Assembly: GCA_017654935.2 (NCBI GenBank)
Contig: CM065687.1
Span: forward strand, 21,257,031 to 21,321,030
Direction: 5' to 3'
Length of the DNA: 64,000 nucleotides
DNA from: Phymorhynchus buccinoides
Lineage: Eukaryota > Mollusca > Gastropoda > Neogastropoda > Raphitomidae
The notes under the pieces are model-generated. The model was not told the DNA's origin and made no database searches. It was given only the letters and a program-made list of their open reading frames with translations. The position numbers and the translations under genes were made by a program. Within the stretch, counting starts at the first letter, position 1. Every line of letters starts with the position of its first letter. This document shows, piece after piece, positions 30,927-45,008 of the stretch.

Positions 30927-31257
30927 AGGTTTGAAGAAGATTGGTTCCCTTACCTCTCGGTTATTTCCTAACTTACCTCTCGGTTATTTCCTAACTTCAT
31001 CTTATCTCCCCTTCCCCAAGTTCTTGTTGGGGTGTTTTTTTCTCCTGTATAATAGACCACATGCATCATAAAGCTGTATATTATATATTGTAGCTTTGTG
31101 TGCAAATGTTACATTTAACATGAGCTTCCTTTTTGTGCATTACCCATTATGACTTGCAGTATACTGCTTCTCATAAAAGTCACTCTTGATAGTGCTGAAA
31201 GTGTACCCCACACAGCGGAGGGAGGGGGGCGGGGAGTGAGAAAGTTGAATGTAGTTA

Positions 31258-31819
31258 CAGACAAACCCCTATTTTACGACCTTCTGTTAAGCTACCACCT
31301 CTCATTTGAGACCGGATTTGTTGGCACAGATGCATTTTACTATGTAAACGACCTCTCTTAAATGACTTCCTCTAAAACGCGACTTACGACCGCCATTTTG
31401 TTGGTTTTTACGACCGTTGCTGTCGTCTGCATAGACTTCGAGCAAAGGGAAACAACCACGGTCAAGGGCCTGAAAGCGGAGTCGCTTCCCTTGTTGTAGA
31501 AAAGATGGCGGAGAGCGTAGGAAAAGCACAAAAACCACTGACTTTGAAAAAGAAAACCACTGACTTTGGACGAGAGTGGAGGTGATTAAAAGAAGTCAGC
31601 AAAGTGAAACTGTAATATCGATTGCACAATCCTATGGAGTTGGAAAGACCCAAATCCAGTTTTAATATGTCATTGTATGTGTGCATGAAGAAGAGAGTAT
31701 GAACTGTGCTGAACTTTTTCTTTCTACGGCTGCCAGTGAAAACCTCCGTCATACGACCCCTCCAATTTACGACCGATTTTTCCGGACATTTTGGAAGTTT
31801 TAAAATAGAGGTTTGTCTG
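31258..31819 (+). mobile_element. pogo/Tigger-like MITE with CENP-B HTH remnant
   Basis: CAGACAAACCCCTATTTTA ... AAAATAGAGGTTTGTCTG, 562 bp, TA on both sides. Near 31500-31660 the plus strand reads MAESVGKAQKPLTLKKK, then in another frame VIKRSQQSETVISIAQSYGV and GKTQIQ. That is the N-terminal CENP-B-type HTH pattern of pogo/Tigger transposases. The catalytic domain is absent, so the element is non-autonomous. Confidence 0.82.
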
Positions 31820-32330
31820 TATTCAGCATGTGTGTGTGTATGAGTGTTGCGAGTTACTGTTGATGTTACTATCATCAGTAATATTGTTGATGATGGTGAT
31901 GGCGATCTCGATGATAGGGATGATGAGGAGGATTGCAGTGTTACTGTTATTAAATATCAAGTATGAGAATTATGCCTGCCATTTCTATTGTCTTTGCTGT
32001 TGTCCATTCTACAATTATCAGTGTTGTCATTATTTGTATTATTATCTTTATTTTATCATCAGAATTCATAACTGTTGTTATTGTCATCGTCATCATTGTT
32101 GTTGCTACCATTATTATTACTGTGGTTGTTGCTACGCATCATACTACAGTCACTTTCATTTATTATTATTGTTCTTATTGCTATGTCCATTGAGTGGTGT
32201 TTGGTGATTATTGTCTTTAATGTTGCTTTCAAAACAATCACTATATTCTGTGTGTGCATGTGTATGGGTTTTTTGTATGCTTAACTTGTAAAAAATGTTT
32301 TTAAAAAATGTCAATACAAAAAAAAATATT

Positions 32331-32770
32331 AAAAAGAATGAACTGCTAATTAGAATAGATGAATTAAAACCCGATATCATAGCACTAACTGAAATAATCC
32401 CCAAATCAAAAATAGGAGAAGAAATTACCTGGTTATGATCATTGATGTATTCTTTAACAGCACTAGACCTTATATAGAGGGACAGTTCTATATGTTAAGC
32501 AGGCTTTAAAACCAGTGGAATGTGTACATCTTAGCAACACAGACTTTGATGAAAGTGTATGGTGCAGCATAAATGGAATTAACCATGAACTTGTTTTAAT
32601 TGGCTGCGTTTACAGAAGACATAATGACACCGAGGAAAATACGGACAAGCTTTTCGACTTGTTAAAGGGAAGGAAAGTAAATTGATTTAATAAAGTTTGC
32701 ATCATAGGTGATTTTAATTTACCTACGGTAAATTGGGATGGTAGAGAGAGCAATCAGACAGAAAATCATA
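32331..32770 (+). pseudogene. Endonuclease domain of the CR1-like LINE
   Basis: NELLIRIDELKPDIIALTEI, later VWCSINGINHELVLIGCVYR and IIGDFNLPTVNWD. These are the ALTE, Y-R and GDFN motifs of apurinic-like endonucleases that nick the target DNA. Frameshifts and stops separate the pieces. Confidence 0.78.
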
Positions 32771-32774
32771 TTAA

Positions 32775-33012
32775 CCCTTTCAGCACCAATGTCGACTTTT
32801 ATCACTACATTGGTTTTACACCCATGTCACTAGAGGGCATCAGGTCAGAGCCTGTTGTCTGGAGACCCTGTTTTCTTGATTTAGGGAGGTGGGGATGGGC
32901 CTGATGTTTCATATGTCACAGAGGAATTCTCAATATTGCAGAGAATATTTTTTCTCTACCCAGTTAGGTTTAAGGGTATTTATTGGCCGAAAAATGGCTG
33001 GCGGTGAAAGGG
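32775..33012 (+). mobile_element. piggyBac-like MITE in the LINE endonuclease
   Basis: 238 bp, CCCTTTCAGCACCAATG ... GGCGGTGAAAGGG, with perfect TTAA on both sides (32771-32774 and 33013-33016). Removing it rejoins TENHIKEKLHDAFVIQ in the endonuclease frame. Confidence 0.9.
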
Positions 33013-33075
33013 TTAAAGAGAAATTACATGATGCATTTGTAATACAAAAAGTAAAAAATGCAACAAGAAGGAGGA

Positions 33076-35730
33076 ATTTTTTTCCCGATATTATTAACTG
33101 GATAAAAACTTTCTACAACCAAATTTCTACAAATGTATTAGTTAACGGTCAATACTCTCCTTGGTTCTCTATAGAAAGAGGGGTCAGGCAGGGGGACCCT
33201 TCCTCCCCTTATTTGTATTTAATTTGTGCAGAAATATTGTCTGTTATGATCCGCCGTAATGTGAACATTAAAGGAATCAAATTAAAGATAAAGAAAGCTT
33301 GTTGTCCCAATTTGCAGATGATAAGCATTGTGCCTTGATGGGTCAGAAAGGTCCTTTAAGGAAACAGTATATACTCTTTCAAGATTTGCACATATTTCTG
33401 GTTTAAAAATACATTTTGACAAAACCCAAATTGTCTGGATAGGTAGTAGGAAAAATTGTGGCATCCGGTATATGCGTGATAAGAACTTTGTTTGGGACCC
33501 GGGCACTTTCAAAATCTTAGGCATTAAATTTTCTACCAATATTGATACTATCGTACAACTAAATTATGAAGACAAATTGTTTGCAATGAAACGAATACTA
33601 GCTTTTTGGAAGAAATGACAAATTACCCCCTTTGGAAAAATAACGGTCATCAAAACATGAGTATTTAAAAAAATAATCCATCTATTAATTAACCTGCCTG
33701 ACCCGCCAGAAGACTTTTTAAAAACTTTAGAGAAGGAATTGTATATTTTTTGGTGGAATGGTAAACAAAGTAAAATTAAAAAGTCTGTGGTTGAAAAACA
33801 ATACTTTGAGGGGGGTTAAAAATGCTAAATGTTAAACACTTTTTGTCATCCATGAAAAGATCTTGGTTAAGGAGACTAAATTGCGATTCCGAATGGAAAG
33901 ATTTTACAATTAACATGTTCCCTAGGCTGGAAAACTTAAAACTATTTGGAGCTGAATACGCTAGTATTGTTATTGAAAATGTTAAAAACCCATTTTGGAA
34001 GGATGTCGTTAAACATTATAAAACATTGTGTGTGAAATGTTGTCCATCCTCTATACATGAATTCATGTCTGAATGCATTCATTATAATATCAATATTTTA
34101 AGAGGATGAAGGGTAGTTTATGCACGAGAATGGTGTGATTATGATATTTACTTTGTAAAAAATTTAGTGAATGATAATGGCAATTTCATGACATATAACC
34201 AATTCTTGCTGAAATACCCTGGTATTACAACTAATTTTATATTGTATGAAGGCATTGTTAATGCTATCCCAACATATTGTCAAAAATTAGAAGTGGTCCT
34301 AACCAATAGATATAAAATATTAGACTCAAAAACATGGGTTTGCATTAACAAGGGCAATAAGTATGTGCAAACCATTTTAAATGCAAATGATGCTGTTCCA
34401 ACAGCAGTCGTAAAATGGAATGGCCTGTTTGAAACCCTGAGCTGGAAATATATTTTTTCACATGTATACAAAACTACTACAGATGTACAGCTCAGATGGT
34501 TTCAAACCAGGTTATTGCACAGGCTACTCCCCACTCAGAAATACTTGTTTAGAATCAAAATTGTTGATTCTCCTTTGTGCAATTTCTGTAATATGGATGA
34601 ACAGACCATATCACACATGTTATTTGACTGTGCTATTGTACATAGATTTTGGACAAGCTTTGAAAATGTGCTTAAAGAACAATGCCAACATTGTGATTTT
34701 TTTCAAATTGACAAAGAACTGGTTTTATTTGGAGCAAAACAAAATATAAAAACAGATAAACCAATGGATTTCATTTTGCTCCTGGCCAAGTTTTATATAT
34801 ATAAGTCCAAATTACAAAATGTCCAGCCAAATTTAAAGGTCTTCATAGCCATACTTAAAAACAGAATAGAACTAGAAAAATATATGTCTTCTTTAAACTA
34901 TGCCTTAAGGGAATTTGAAGAGAGTTGGTTACCTTACTCAACAATAATTTCATGATTGAAATAAAATATTTGACAGTACTTAGGTGGATATTGTCTTATG
35001 TTGTTGATCTATTTCTTAATATCTAATGACACTTGTGTGGTTAATATCATGTAATCTGTTTTCAGTATCTGATAACATTTGGATGGTAATTAATGTAATA
35101 TGTTTTATGCTTCCAGAAAAATAGGTTAATGCTTCTCTTGAAAGAAAGAGGAATTTGAAATAACTTCCATTGTGCTTAATCATTTGCTTGATCTTGCTTG
35201 ACTCTATATCACCTGTAGCATGTGTGTGTCTATGTGTGTGTGTCTATGTGTGTGTGTGTGTGTGACCTCTTTTGTGTGTATATTTTGATCTTGTGTCCTT
35301 ATTCCCATTCCCTCAAGCATATTGTATTATTACCTTTCTTTCTTACTATGAATAACTACTAATATTGCTTTGATCTCCATTATTGTTTGTTGTTGTGTGG
35401 TTGTTGTTAATGTAACTGTTTCTGTTTTGTAATGAAGAAAAAAAAAGAAAAAACTTCTTTTTGGATCTTATAATCAATAATTGTGTAATATCTAAACTAC
35501 TGCTATCAGTAATAGATTATATTAAGTTTCTTTACCCTTTCATTAGATTAACGCATAACAGTGATGAGCTGTTGATGTTTGTTTTCTTTTTTCTTCGTGC
35601 TATGTTTGCTCTAATTTGCTCTGAATTCATTTATATACATGAATGTTGATCATTGATGGTACGAAGGAGTGAGTGAAAGCAGGAATTGTGGAATGAAAGA
35701 AAAGAAAGAATAAAAATTATTAAATACAAC
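33076..35730 (+). mobile_element. Second 5'-truncated L1/Tx1-like LINE nested in the CR1-like LINE
   Basis: Flanked by a 14-bp duplication with one mismatch, AACAAGAAGGAGGA (33062-33075) and AACAAAAAGGAGGA (35731-35744). It starts inside the reverse transcriptase: DIINWIKTFYNQISTNVLVN, ERGVRQGDPSSPYLYLICAE, then FADD at 33311-33322 set off by frame changes, LSRFAHISGLKIHFDKTQ, and a 262-codon frame (34167-34955) ending WLPYSTIIS. The long AT-rich 3' region has A-rich runs near 35440. No RNase H domain. Confidence 0.88.
34167..34955 (+). pseudogene. C-terminal ORF2 frame of the L1/Tx1-like LINE
   Basis: 262 codons without a stop; includes LRWFQTRLLHRLLPTQKYLF and CNFCNMDEQTISHMLFDC, the Cys/His-containing end found after the reverse transcriptase in this clade. 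It is a piece of ORF2, not a separate gene: frames at 33328-33618 and 33822-34109 supply the preceding parts. Confidence 0.8.
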
Positions 35731-36348
35731 AACAAAAAGGAGGAGGAAAGGTGATAAACCTAGTTTATTGGATTGGATTTTAGTCAGTGACACAAATATA
35801 ACCTCATATATCCAACATTTAGCCCCATTGGGTAAAAGCGATCATGACTTAGTATGCTTCCATTTATATATCCATAAGAAAGAACCAGTAAATGACCCTC
35901 ACTATTAATATGATCTAAAAATGGGAACTATACAAAAATAAGAAGATATGGAAAAATAGAATTGGTCAAACGTTAACTTTGAGACTTAATGAAACATGGG
36001 AAAATTTTAAAGCTAAAATCCTAAATTCTATGGATACGCATATTCCCAAAATAAATGTCAATGAGACAAAAATGTACACGCCGTTATGGTTAAATGGGAA
36101 AGCTTTTAAAGCTGTAAAGAAAAAAATATAATGCCTTTCAAAGATATTTAATGAGTGAGTCTGGAAATGATTACTCGAAAAAGGTTAAAAAAGAGAATAA
36201 ATGTAAAAAATAAATGCAAAAGGGAATATTTGAAATATATCAAGAAACAAGGCGAAGAAAGATTATGAGAGGAAATTAGCCAGTGAATGCAAATCTAAGC
36301 CTAAATACTTTTGGAAGTATGTACAAGAAAGACTAAAACATCGGAACA

Positions 36349-37817
36349 TTGAAAAATGAAAAGGGGGAAACAGTCACATCGGATAAAGACAAAGCAAATA
36401 CATTAAACGCTTTTTTCTCAAGCGTCTTCACAAGAGAAGACAATTTAAATCTTCTTCATGTAGATAGGGAATCAAAATCCAAAGGGAACACATTAACAGA
36501 CACAAACATTGATGTAGAGACAATTAAAAGGAAACTTAAAGAATTAGATACTACTAAAGCACAGGGACCTATTAACTAAACTTTAATTTGTCTATGGAAC
36601 AGAGAAAACTACCAGATGATTGGATAAATGCAGAAGTTATAGCTATTTTTAAGAAAGGCACTAGAACAGATCCTGGAAATTATAGACCAGTAAGCTTAAC
36701 ATGTATAACTTGTAAGGTACTTGAATCAATTATAAGGGATAACGTTGTTCACTATTTTAAAGATATATTCAGATTGCCAACATGGTTTTAGGCGCAAAAG
36801 GTCGTGTGTTACGCAATTACTTCAAGTCGTGGAACATTTTACAAATTTGCTGGATTTAGGACAGACTATAGATGTAGTGTATCTTGATTTTAAAAAGGTG
36901 TTTTCCTCACGGCAGTGTTTTTGGCCCAGTACTATTTACCATATTCGTTAATGACTTACCCGATGAAGTTAATAGTGAATGTAAGAGATTTGCTGATGAC
37001 ACAAAGTTAAATAATACATCTGTTAAAAAAGAAACATTACTCTCAGATTTACACTCTACAAGCATGGTCGGAGAAATGTAACTTATATTTTAATGTCCAA
37101 AAATGCAAGGTAATGTACATAGGAAGGAAAAACCCTAAACATGAGTATTATATGAAGCCGAACTGCACAACAAGTAAAATTAATGTATGTGGAAACGAGA
37201 AAGACTTGGGAATAACTGTTGATCCATCGTTGAAATTTGATACACATATACAGAAGGTAACCAGTAAAGCTAATCAAGTAATGGGTTTAATCAAAAGATC
37301 CTTTGACTATCTTCATAAAGATATATTTGTTAAATTATACAAGGCCATGGTTCGACCTCACTTAGAATACGGCAACGTATATGGCATCCTAACCTAAAAA
37401 GACAATCAATAGCAATTGGAAAAGTTCAGAGAAGAGCCACGAAATTAGTTAAAGCATGTAAAAATATGTCTTATGAGGAACGTTTAGACTTTCTAAAATT
37501 ACCATCTTTAAAAGGAAGAAGGCTTAGAGGGGATCTAATTCAAGTATATAAAAGTGTACATAATCTTAATGATGTAAATTTTGATGACTTTTTCATGAAA
37601 AGTACAATAGATAAAACCAACAAAAATTGTGATGGTAAGTTGTTTCTTAACAGATCCAATACTAACACCCGCAAACTGTTTTTTTACTAACCGTGTTGTT
37701 CAGACGTGGAATAATCTACCAATTAACATCAAGAATGCACCTAACATTAATGAACTCAAAAATCTTTTGGACGAAAACCCAAATTTGAAAACAAAATTTA
37801 AAAGTTCTGATGAATAA
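36349..37817 (+). pseudogene. Reverse transcriptase region of the CR1-like LINE
   Basis: Successive frames: KANTLNAFFSSVFTRED; LPDDWINAEVIAIFKKGTR and NYRPVSLTCITCKVLE; QHGFRRKRSCVTQLLQ; VYLDFKKVF; FADDTKLNN; DLGITVDPSLKFDTHI; VRPHLEYG; RRATKLVKACKNMSYEERL; VVQTWNNLPINIKNA. The order fits one reverse transcriptase and its C-terminal region, with at least five frame breaks. Confidence 0.85.
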
Positions 37818-37950
37818 ACAAAGTCATTCCTGAAAAAAACCCTTTTTGATTAGCTTTAGTTTAAGGAGATGCAAACCACTTTTTTAAAACAATGTTAAGT
37901 CGAATTCACTGAGTAAAATGGCCGCGAGGCCTATAAATAGCCCTATATCT

Positions 37951-37974
37951 ACCTACCTACCTACCTACCTACCA
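37951..37974 (+). repeat. (CTAC)n 3' tail of the CR1-like LINE
   Basis: ACCTACCTACCTACCTACC following CTATAAATAGCCCTATATCT marks the 3' terminus of the element. Confidence 0.7.
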
Positions 37975-40328
<2,354 letters not shown>

Positions 40329-40850
40329 GAACGTTCTGATTATTGATTTTTGCGAACTCACGAACTCAATGAAACTGCACCCAGCTCATAACAAAACTGA
40401 ATTTATTCTTTTAACATTAAGTTCATTCCAAAAAATCAATAATCAGAACGAGTTTTCCGAGATGATTGTCTTTCTGGGACGGTATTCATGTCGAGATAGC
40501 ATGAGACTTAGCATGATGCTAACTTAGAAGCTCTTCCAAAAGTCCTATTAAATCCTATAGGACATTGGAAGAGCTTCTAAGTTAGCATCATGCTAAGTCT
40601 CATGCTATCTCAACGTGAATACCGTCCCTGGGCCTTAACTTTTTGTCGCTAATTGATTCTGAGTGTGACTTTTCAAGAGGAGGGAAGTTGTTGAAAGGGG
40701 CATTTTGTTGACTGAACTCGTTCTGATTAATGATTTTTTTGAATGAACTTAATGTTGACAAAATTAATTCAGTTTTGTTATGAGCTGGGTGCGTTTTATT
40801 GAGTTCGTGAGTTTTCGGAGATGATTGTCTTTCTGGGCCTTAACTTTTGG
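40329..40850. repeat. Double foldback: outer inverted arms around an inner hairpin
   Basis: Outer arms: CTGATTATTGATTTTTGCGA ... CACCCAGCTCATAACAAAAC at 40333-40400, inverted at about 40722-40830 (GTTTTGTTATGAGCTGGGTG). Inner hairpin 40478-40627: GAGATAGCATGAGACTTAGC on the left is mirrored by GCTAAGTCTCATGCTATCTC on the right. Confidence 0.85.
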
Positions 40851-41650
40851 TCGCTAGTGTAGTATCAACAGCGACAAAGCAATACACATGTACTATTGTA
40901 CTTCGCTGATTACCATTTGAGATGTTCTTTTTGCTCTACTTTCATATGGGCCCTCTAGTCACTATCAAGTAACATATTTATATACAAAGCTGTACAGATT
41001 ATGATTAAAGTGTTCTTTTTTGTTTGCTTTTTAAGTCAGGTATTTTTGGAATGGTTTGAAAATATATGTACACATAGGCAATAGCCATGGGTGCACCTTT
41101 TCCTGGTATACAAGAATTTCCTGTTTTTGAATTTTACCAGACTAGGAATTACCTTTTTCTTAAATTTTGTCAAACAATATCTTTGTGTGTCTACTGTATT
41201 TTTCAAGCACTTTAAAATAAGCATTTGTTTAAATGGTGGAAAAAGCAAACTCAAATACCTTTATAAATCATATTTTTCTTCAGCTGCAGGGGGGGACATA
41301 ACCCCTAGACCCCGGCCTTTCAGGGGGTTTTTTCATTTTGTGTAGGTGCAGCCATGGCTATAGCTTATGTGGAACAAATGTGTGTGAAATCATCTAATTT
41401 GGACGTAATTCAAGTAGTATCTTTTGTTAAACGTACACGGTCAATGAATTCGAGTTGAATTTTATGCAGCATTTTGTCTGGATGTAGACTCTATGCCCAC
41501 TACTGGTAACTCTTGCCAGCATAAGGTCCTTTTTATATCAAGATTTATGTGTATGTACATAGGCTTTTATCTGCTTTTGTATTTACTGGATATTAAAGCT
41601 TCACAGCATAATATTAGTTTGTTTGTTTGTTTAGTTTGTCTTATTCTTTT

Positions 41651-42341
41651 AACCCAGCACCACGAAAGAGACATTAAGTCGCTGGGCTAGTTTCTCACAA
41701 CATGCTTGCAAAGTCAAAAATATCATTATTCAATATTGTATGAGTTTTGAGTTATGGGTATTTTCTTGCTCTCTAACATCCCATCTTTCATATTTATTAA
41801 GGACAATCTCTTGTTATGGTCTCTAAATACTCCACAAAGTGCTTCAAAATGAGTAGGTCAATGCATTTTCTTCAGCTAGGCTAAACTTCATGAACGTTCG
41901 GGCCCACCCAGGGACAGACGTTTTTGATTACTACTTGTGGCACCATAGCATGAGGTTTAACCGAGGCGTGGTCACCGCTACAGCTATCTGTATTAATTTT
42001 AAAAATCGTTACTTTTCTGGTTTCTTACTGCCTCCGGGCATTGCCTCCAGTATTGTTCCAACCATATTTGTATTTACAAATGTCCCATATGTGTCTGATT
42101 GAGACCAAGAGGACGTAAAACTCAATTTTTCTCTCTTCGCTAAACTTCAGACTGTCATTTCTCAAAATGGCTGACAGTCACCCTACCAACATTAAATGCT
42201 CATAACTCTAAAACGGAAAAAGTTACAAGAATGGTTCTTAAGTCATTTGAAAGGAAGAGAATTGTCTGAAGTTTCTAACCGTACCATTTTGTCAGAATGG
42301 TCATTTTTACACTTAATGTCCCTTTCGTGGTGCTAGGTCAC
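41651..42341. mobile_element. TIR element, CACGAAAGGGACAT ends
   Basis: ACCCAGCACCACGAAAGAGA on the left and CCTTTCGTGGTGCTAGGTCA on the right. Shares interior sequence (TTGAGTTATGGGTATTTTCT) with the inverted relative at 22132-23196. A CCCATATGTGTC repeat is inside at 42010-42125. Confidence 0.72.
42010..42125 (+). repeat. Dispersed repeat, CCCATATGTGTC family
   Basis: CTGCCTCCGGGCATTGCCTC, CAAATGTCCCATATGTGTCT and AGACCAAGAGGACGTAAAAC. Confidence 0.75.
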
Positions 42342-42593
42342 AGTATTTTCTCATAATTATTTTCTACATCGTTATTTTGGACATCAGATTCCACTAACTT
42401 TGTTAACATATAGGGCCTGAAAACAACAGTGCAAGACTGTTGGTCATTTGTACACTTAATGTCCCTTTCGTGGTGCTAGGTCACAGTATTTTCTCATAAT
42501 TATTTTCTACATCGTTGTTTTGGACATCAGATTCCACTAACTTTGTTAACATAATAGGGCCTGAAAACAACAGCGCAAGACTGTTGGAAATTT
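42310..42593 (+). repeat. 142-bp tandem duplication
   Basis: ACACTTAATGTCCCTTTCGT at 42310 recurs at 42452. Both continue through TTCTACATCGTTRTTTTGG to AACAACAGYGCAAGACTGTT with few differences, so the duplication is recent. It starts within the element end at 42341. Confidence 0.9.
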
Positions 42594-42804
42594 GCCTAAA
42601 TTATGGGCATTGGGTTTTGTGTGTTATAACTTGTCATAATTATTTTCAACAGGACTTAAAGGCACGACAGGGATATAAAAGGGAGGGGGGGGGGGGGGGA
42701 GCGAAAACGACAGTTTTCGCCACACGCTGCGAGCAAGCCCTTCTTTTCTCCTCTTGCTGGTATATCCGTGTGTCTGAAAATAGCCACCCGATTCGGGTGC
42801 TGAG

Positions 42805-43010
42805 GCTTTAAAGACCCACCAAATCACGGGTTTCTTATAGCTGGTAAGAAATCTTGTTTTCACCAGGTTTTGCTCCCATACAAATGTTCCCAAATTGAAA
42901 ACGAAACATCGTTTGAAAGAGCAGCCTCAATTTGAAGTTGGGGACATTTGTATGTGGGTCACAGCTGTACCCAGAAAAAAAACCAAGGGACTTAATCGTG
43001 GTGCGTAAAA
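42805..43010 (+). repeat. Dispersed repeat shared with 25085-25345
   Basis: AAAGACCCACCAAATCACGG, CAGCCTCAATTTGAAGTTGG and TATGTGGGTCACAGCTGTAC. Confidence 0.75.
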
Positions 43011-43393
43011 TGTCAGAAAGACACGTCCTTCTTGGACGAGGGCCATAAGGTACTAACGGACTTGTCTTTTCCTTTTGTGGTACTATTTGGTGCTGGAGAC
43101 AGTGCTACATTGGCTGAGAGGTAACGCGTTCGCCTCGTAAGCAACAAACCAGGGATCAAAGAATGACAGTGAGGCCAAGAGAGGAGATAACGAAATTGAA
43201 CAAAGGGGGGAAACTCTTTCTAATTAACTCCCCTCCACCAAAGTTGATTACGATACCAATCATCTAGCACTGCATGGATCAGAGCCAAAGTGAGACAAAC
43301 AAAGCATCATTATCAAAAAAAAGAATGCCAAGTTCGCCTTTATGACCCTTCACCCACACAGGACGCATCAACAATGTTGGGAAAGACGACATA

Positions 43394-43607
43394 GGGGAAG
43401 ACGGGGTAAAAAGCGCATGGGCGGGTAAGAAGCCCACCCCAATTATCTCATGAAATAAAGAAAATGTCAGTCAAATTTGCCCATGAGACGAATGCTAGAC
43501 ATTAACGCTCGTCTCATGGGCAAAATGAGACTGAAATTTGCTTCATTTCATGAGATAATTGGGGTGGGCTTCTTACCCGCCCATGCGCTTTTTACCCCGT
43601 CTTCCCC
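43394..43607. mobile_element. Palindromic 214-bp MITE (GCGCATG subfamily)
   Basis: GGGGAAGACGGGGTAAAAAG ... CTTTTTACCCCGTCTTCCCC, TA on both sides. Arms pair almost end to end. Confidence 0.92.
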
Positions 43608-44204
43608 TACAAACAAATCAACATAATATTCAAGAGTGGCATAGCCTTCTAGACTTGAATACGTTACACACGTTGCTGGTATGTCATCCCTCCGCCATTG
43701 TTGATGCGTACTGTGTGGGTGAAGGGTCATAAATGCGAACTTGGCACATTCTTTTTTTGAGAATGATGCTTCGTTTGCCTCCCTTTGGCTCTGATCCACG
43801 CATTGCTAGATGATTGGTATCGGGATCAACTTTGGTGGAGAGGAGTTAATTAGAAACAAGCGCGAAATCGCAATAGTTGTGGCACGCGGTCTAATCTTAC
43901 CACTCCAATCATGAGTCACCTCCCCTGGCTTTTCAATAATTTTAATCTGTAAACCAGAATGTTATCTCTGCACCATTTCGTAACTTTTTATGTCTTTTGG
44001 AAAACATTTAAAACTATGTATCCTACTTAATCTCATCAAAAGAAGCACCGCATACTCGTCGTGTCTGTTGTAGTGTCTGTATTACGTATGTTTATTATTT
44101 TGTACGCTTTTAAAATACATCATTTTAAAGAGCGGCCTCAATTTGAAGCGTAGCCTCGTCAGTATTATATTAATCGCTTACATATAGTACATATCTATAT
44201 TGTT

Positions 44205-44330
44205 AAAAACTCGGGACTTTACTGGTGTTGCACTGCCTCCGGGCATTGCAGCCAGTATTGTTCCCACCATCTTTGTATTTACAAATGTCCCATATGTGTC
44301 TATGACCGAGAGGACGTAAAACACCATTTT
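44205..44330 (+). repeat. Dispersed repeat, CCCATATGTGTC family
   Basis: ACTCGGGACTTTACTGGTGT, CTGCCTCCGGGCATTGCAG and TGTCCCATATGTGTCTATGA. Confidence 0.78.
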
Positions 44331-44384
44331 TCATTCATTCTTCGCCTCGATTTGAAGGATAAATTAATTCAATATAAAAAAATC

Positions 44385-44500
44385 GGGACTTTACTGGTTT
44401 TGCACTGCCTCCGGGCATTGCCTCCAGTATTGTTCCCACCATATTTGTATTTACAAATGTCCCATATGTGTCTGATTCAGACCAAGAGGACGTAAAACTC
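44385..44500 (+). repeat. Dispersed repeat, CCCATATGTGTC family (tandem neighbour)
   Basis: ATCGGGACTTTACTGGTTTT, CCTCCGGGCATTGCCTCCAG and CCCATATGTGTCTGATTCAG. It lies about 180 bp after the previous copy, and both are followed by a Cys/Leu-free CTCGATTTGAAG segment. Confidence 0.78.
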
Positions 44501-44639
44501 CATTTTCTCTCTCTCTCGCCTCGATTTGAAGTGCGACAATTTGGACCGACAGACCGACCGACCGACAAAGTGAGTTATAGGTTTGTGGCTTGAGCCACAA
44601 ACAAAAAGCGTTTTCCCCCTGGCCTTTGTTTCAATTTCG

Positions 44640-44885
44640 TTAAACCAGGGATCATTCCAGGCTGCAGCGGAGTTTTCCTGCTCACCTTCCACTAGATCTT
44701 ATTATGGTCTGAAGGCTAAGTCTTTCGGACGAGACGACAAAAACCGAGGTCATGTGTGCCGCGTCATGCTCGTTAAAGAACTCAGTAGCGACAAAGTAGT
44801 TGTCATTTGGTCAAAGTTTACCCACCCACCCCTTTCCCTTTCATTCAATCACTCAACAACAAAAGTATGTACAAAAAAATAGGGT
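44640..44885 (+). repeat. Diverged SINE body
   Basis: AAGTCTTTCGGACGAGACGA, AAACCGAGGTCATGTGTGCC and AGTTGTCATTTGGTCAAAGT follow the order of the SINE middle at 23990-24130, with many substitutions and no tRNA-like head. Confidence 0.6.
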
Positions 44886-45008
44886 GGCGCAGCTCTGAAG
44901 CTATGTTTACTTCGAAACAGGAAATGATGTATTCACTCAATTTATCAACATAGCTTAGCATAACTTATTGACATATATGCGTGTCGTTGTTATTTCCGTA
45001 TTAAACAT

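Larger units (their letters stand above)
30264..32330 (+). mobile_element. 5'-truncated L1/Tx1-like LINE nested in the CR1-like LINE
   Basis: Flanked by a perfect 17-bp duplication AAAAAGAATGAACTGCT (30247-30263 and 32331-32347). It encodes only the C-terminal part of ORF2 (about 30264-30972): CFFCNQEEQTIPHMLHDC (a zinc-knuckle-like end) and LMILLAKFYIYKCKLQ, homologous to the second copy at 34460-34955. Two DNA elements are inserted inside. The tail is A-rich (ATACAAAAAAAAATATT). Confidence 0.88.
29225..37973 (+). mobile_element. CR1-like LINE, nearly whole, broken by nested insertions
   Basis: In order: ORF1 remnant (29225-30150), start of the ORF2 endonuclease (30190-30263), endonuclease core (32331-33075, with IIGDFNLPTVNWD), endonuclease C-end (35731-35910, LLDWIL ... 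PLGKSDHDLVCF), reverse transcriptase (36349-37080, FADD at 36989-37000) and the C-terminal region (37081-37817, with DLGITVDPSLKFDTHI and PHLEYG). A (CTAC)n tail ends it at 37973. CR1-type LINEs move by target-primed reverse transcription and often end in short tandem repeats. Stops and frameshifts make it inactive. Confidence 0.85.

Noticed and set aside
34167..34955. Independent host gene of 262 codons
   Set aside because: Continuous with the preceding RT pieces and homologous to 30264-30972; it is the end of LINE ORF2.
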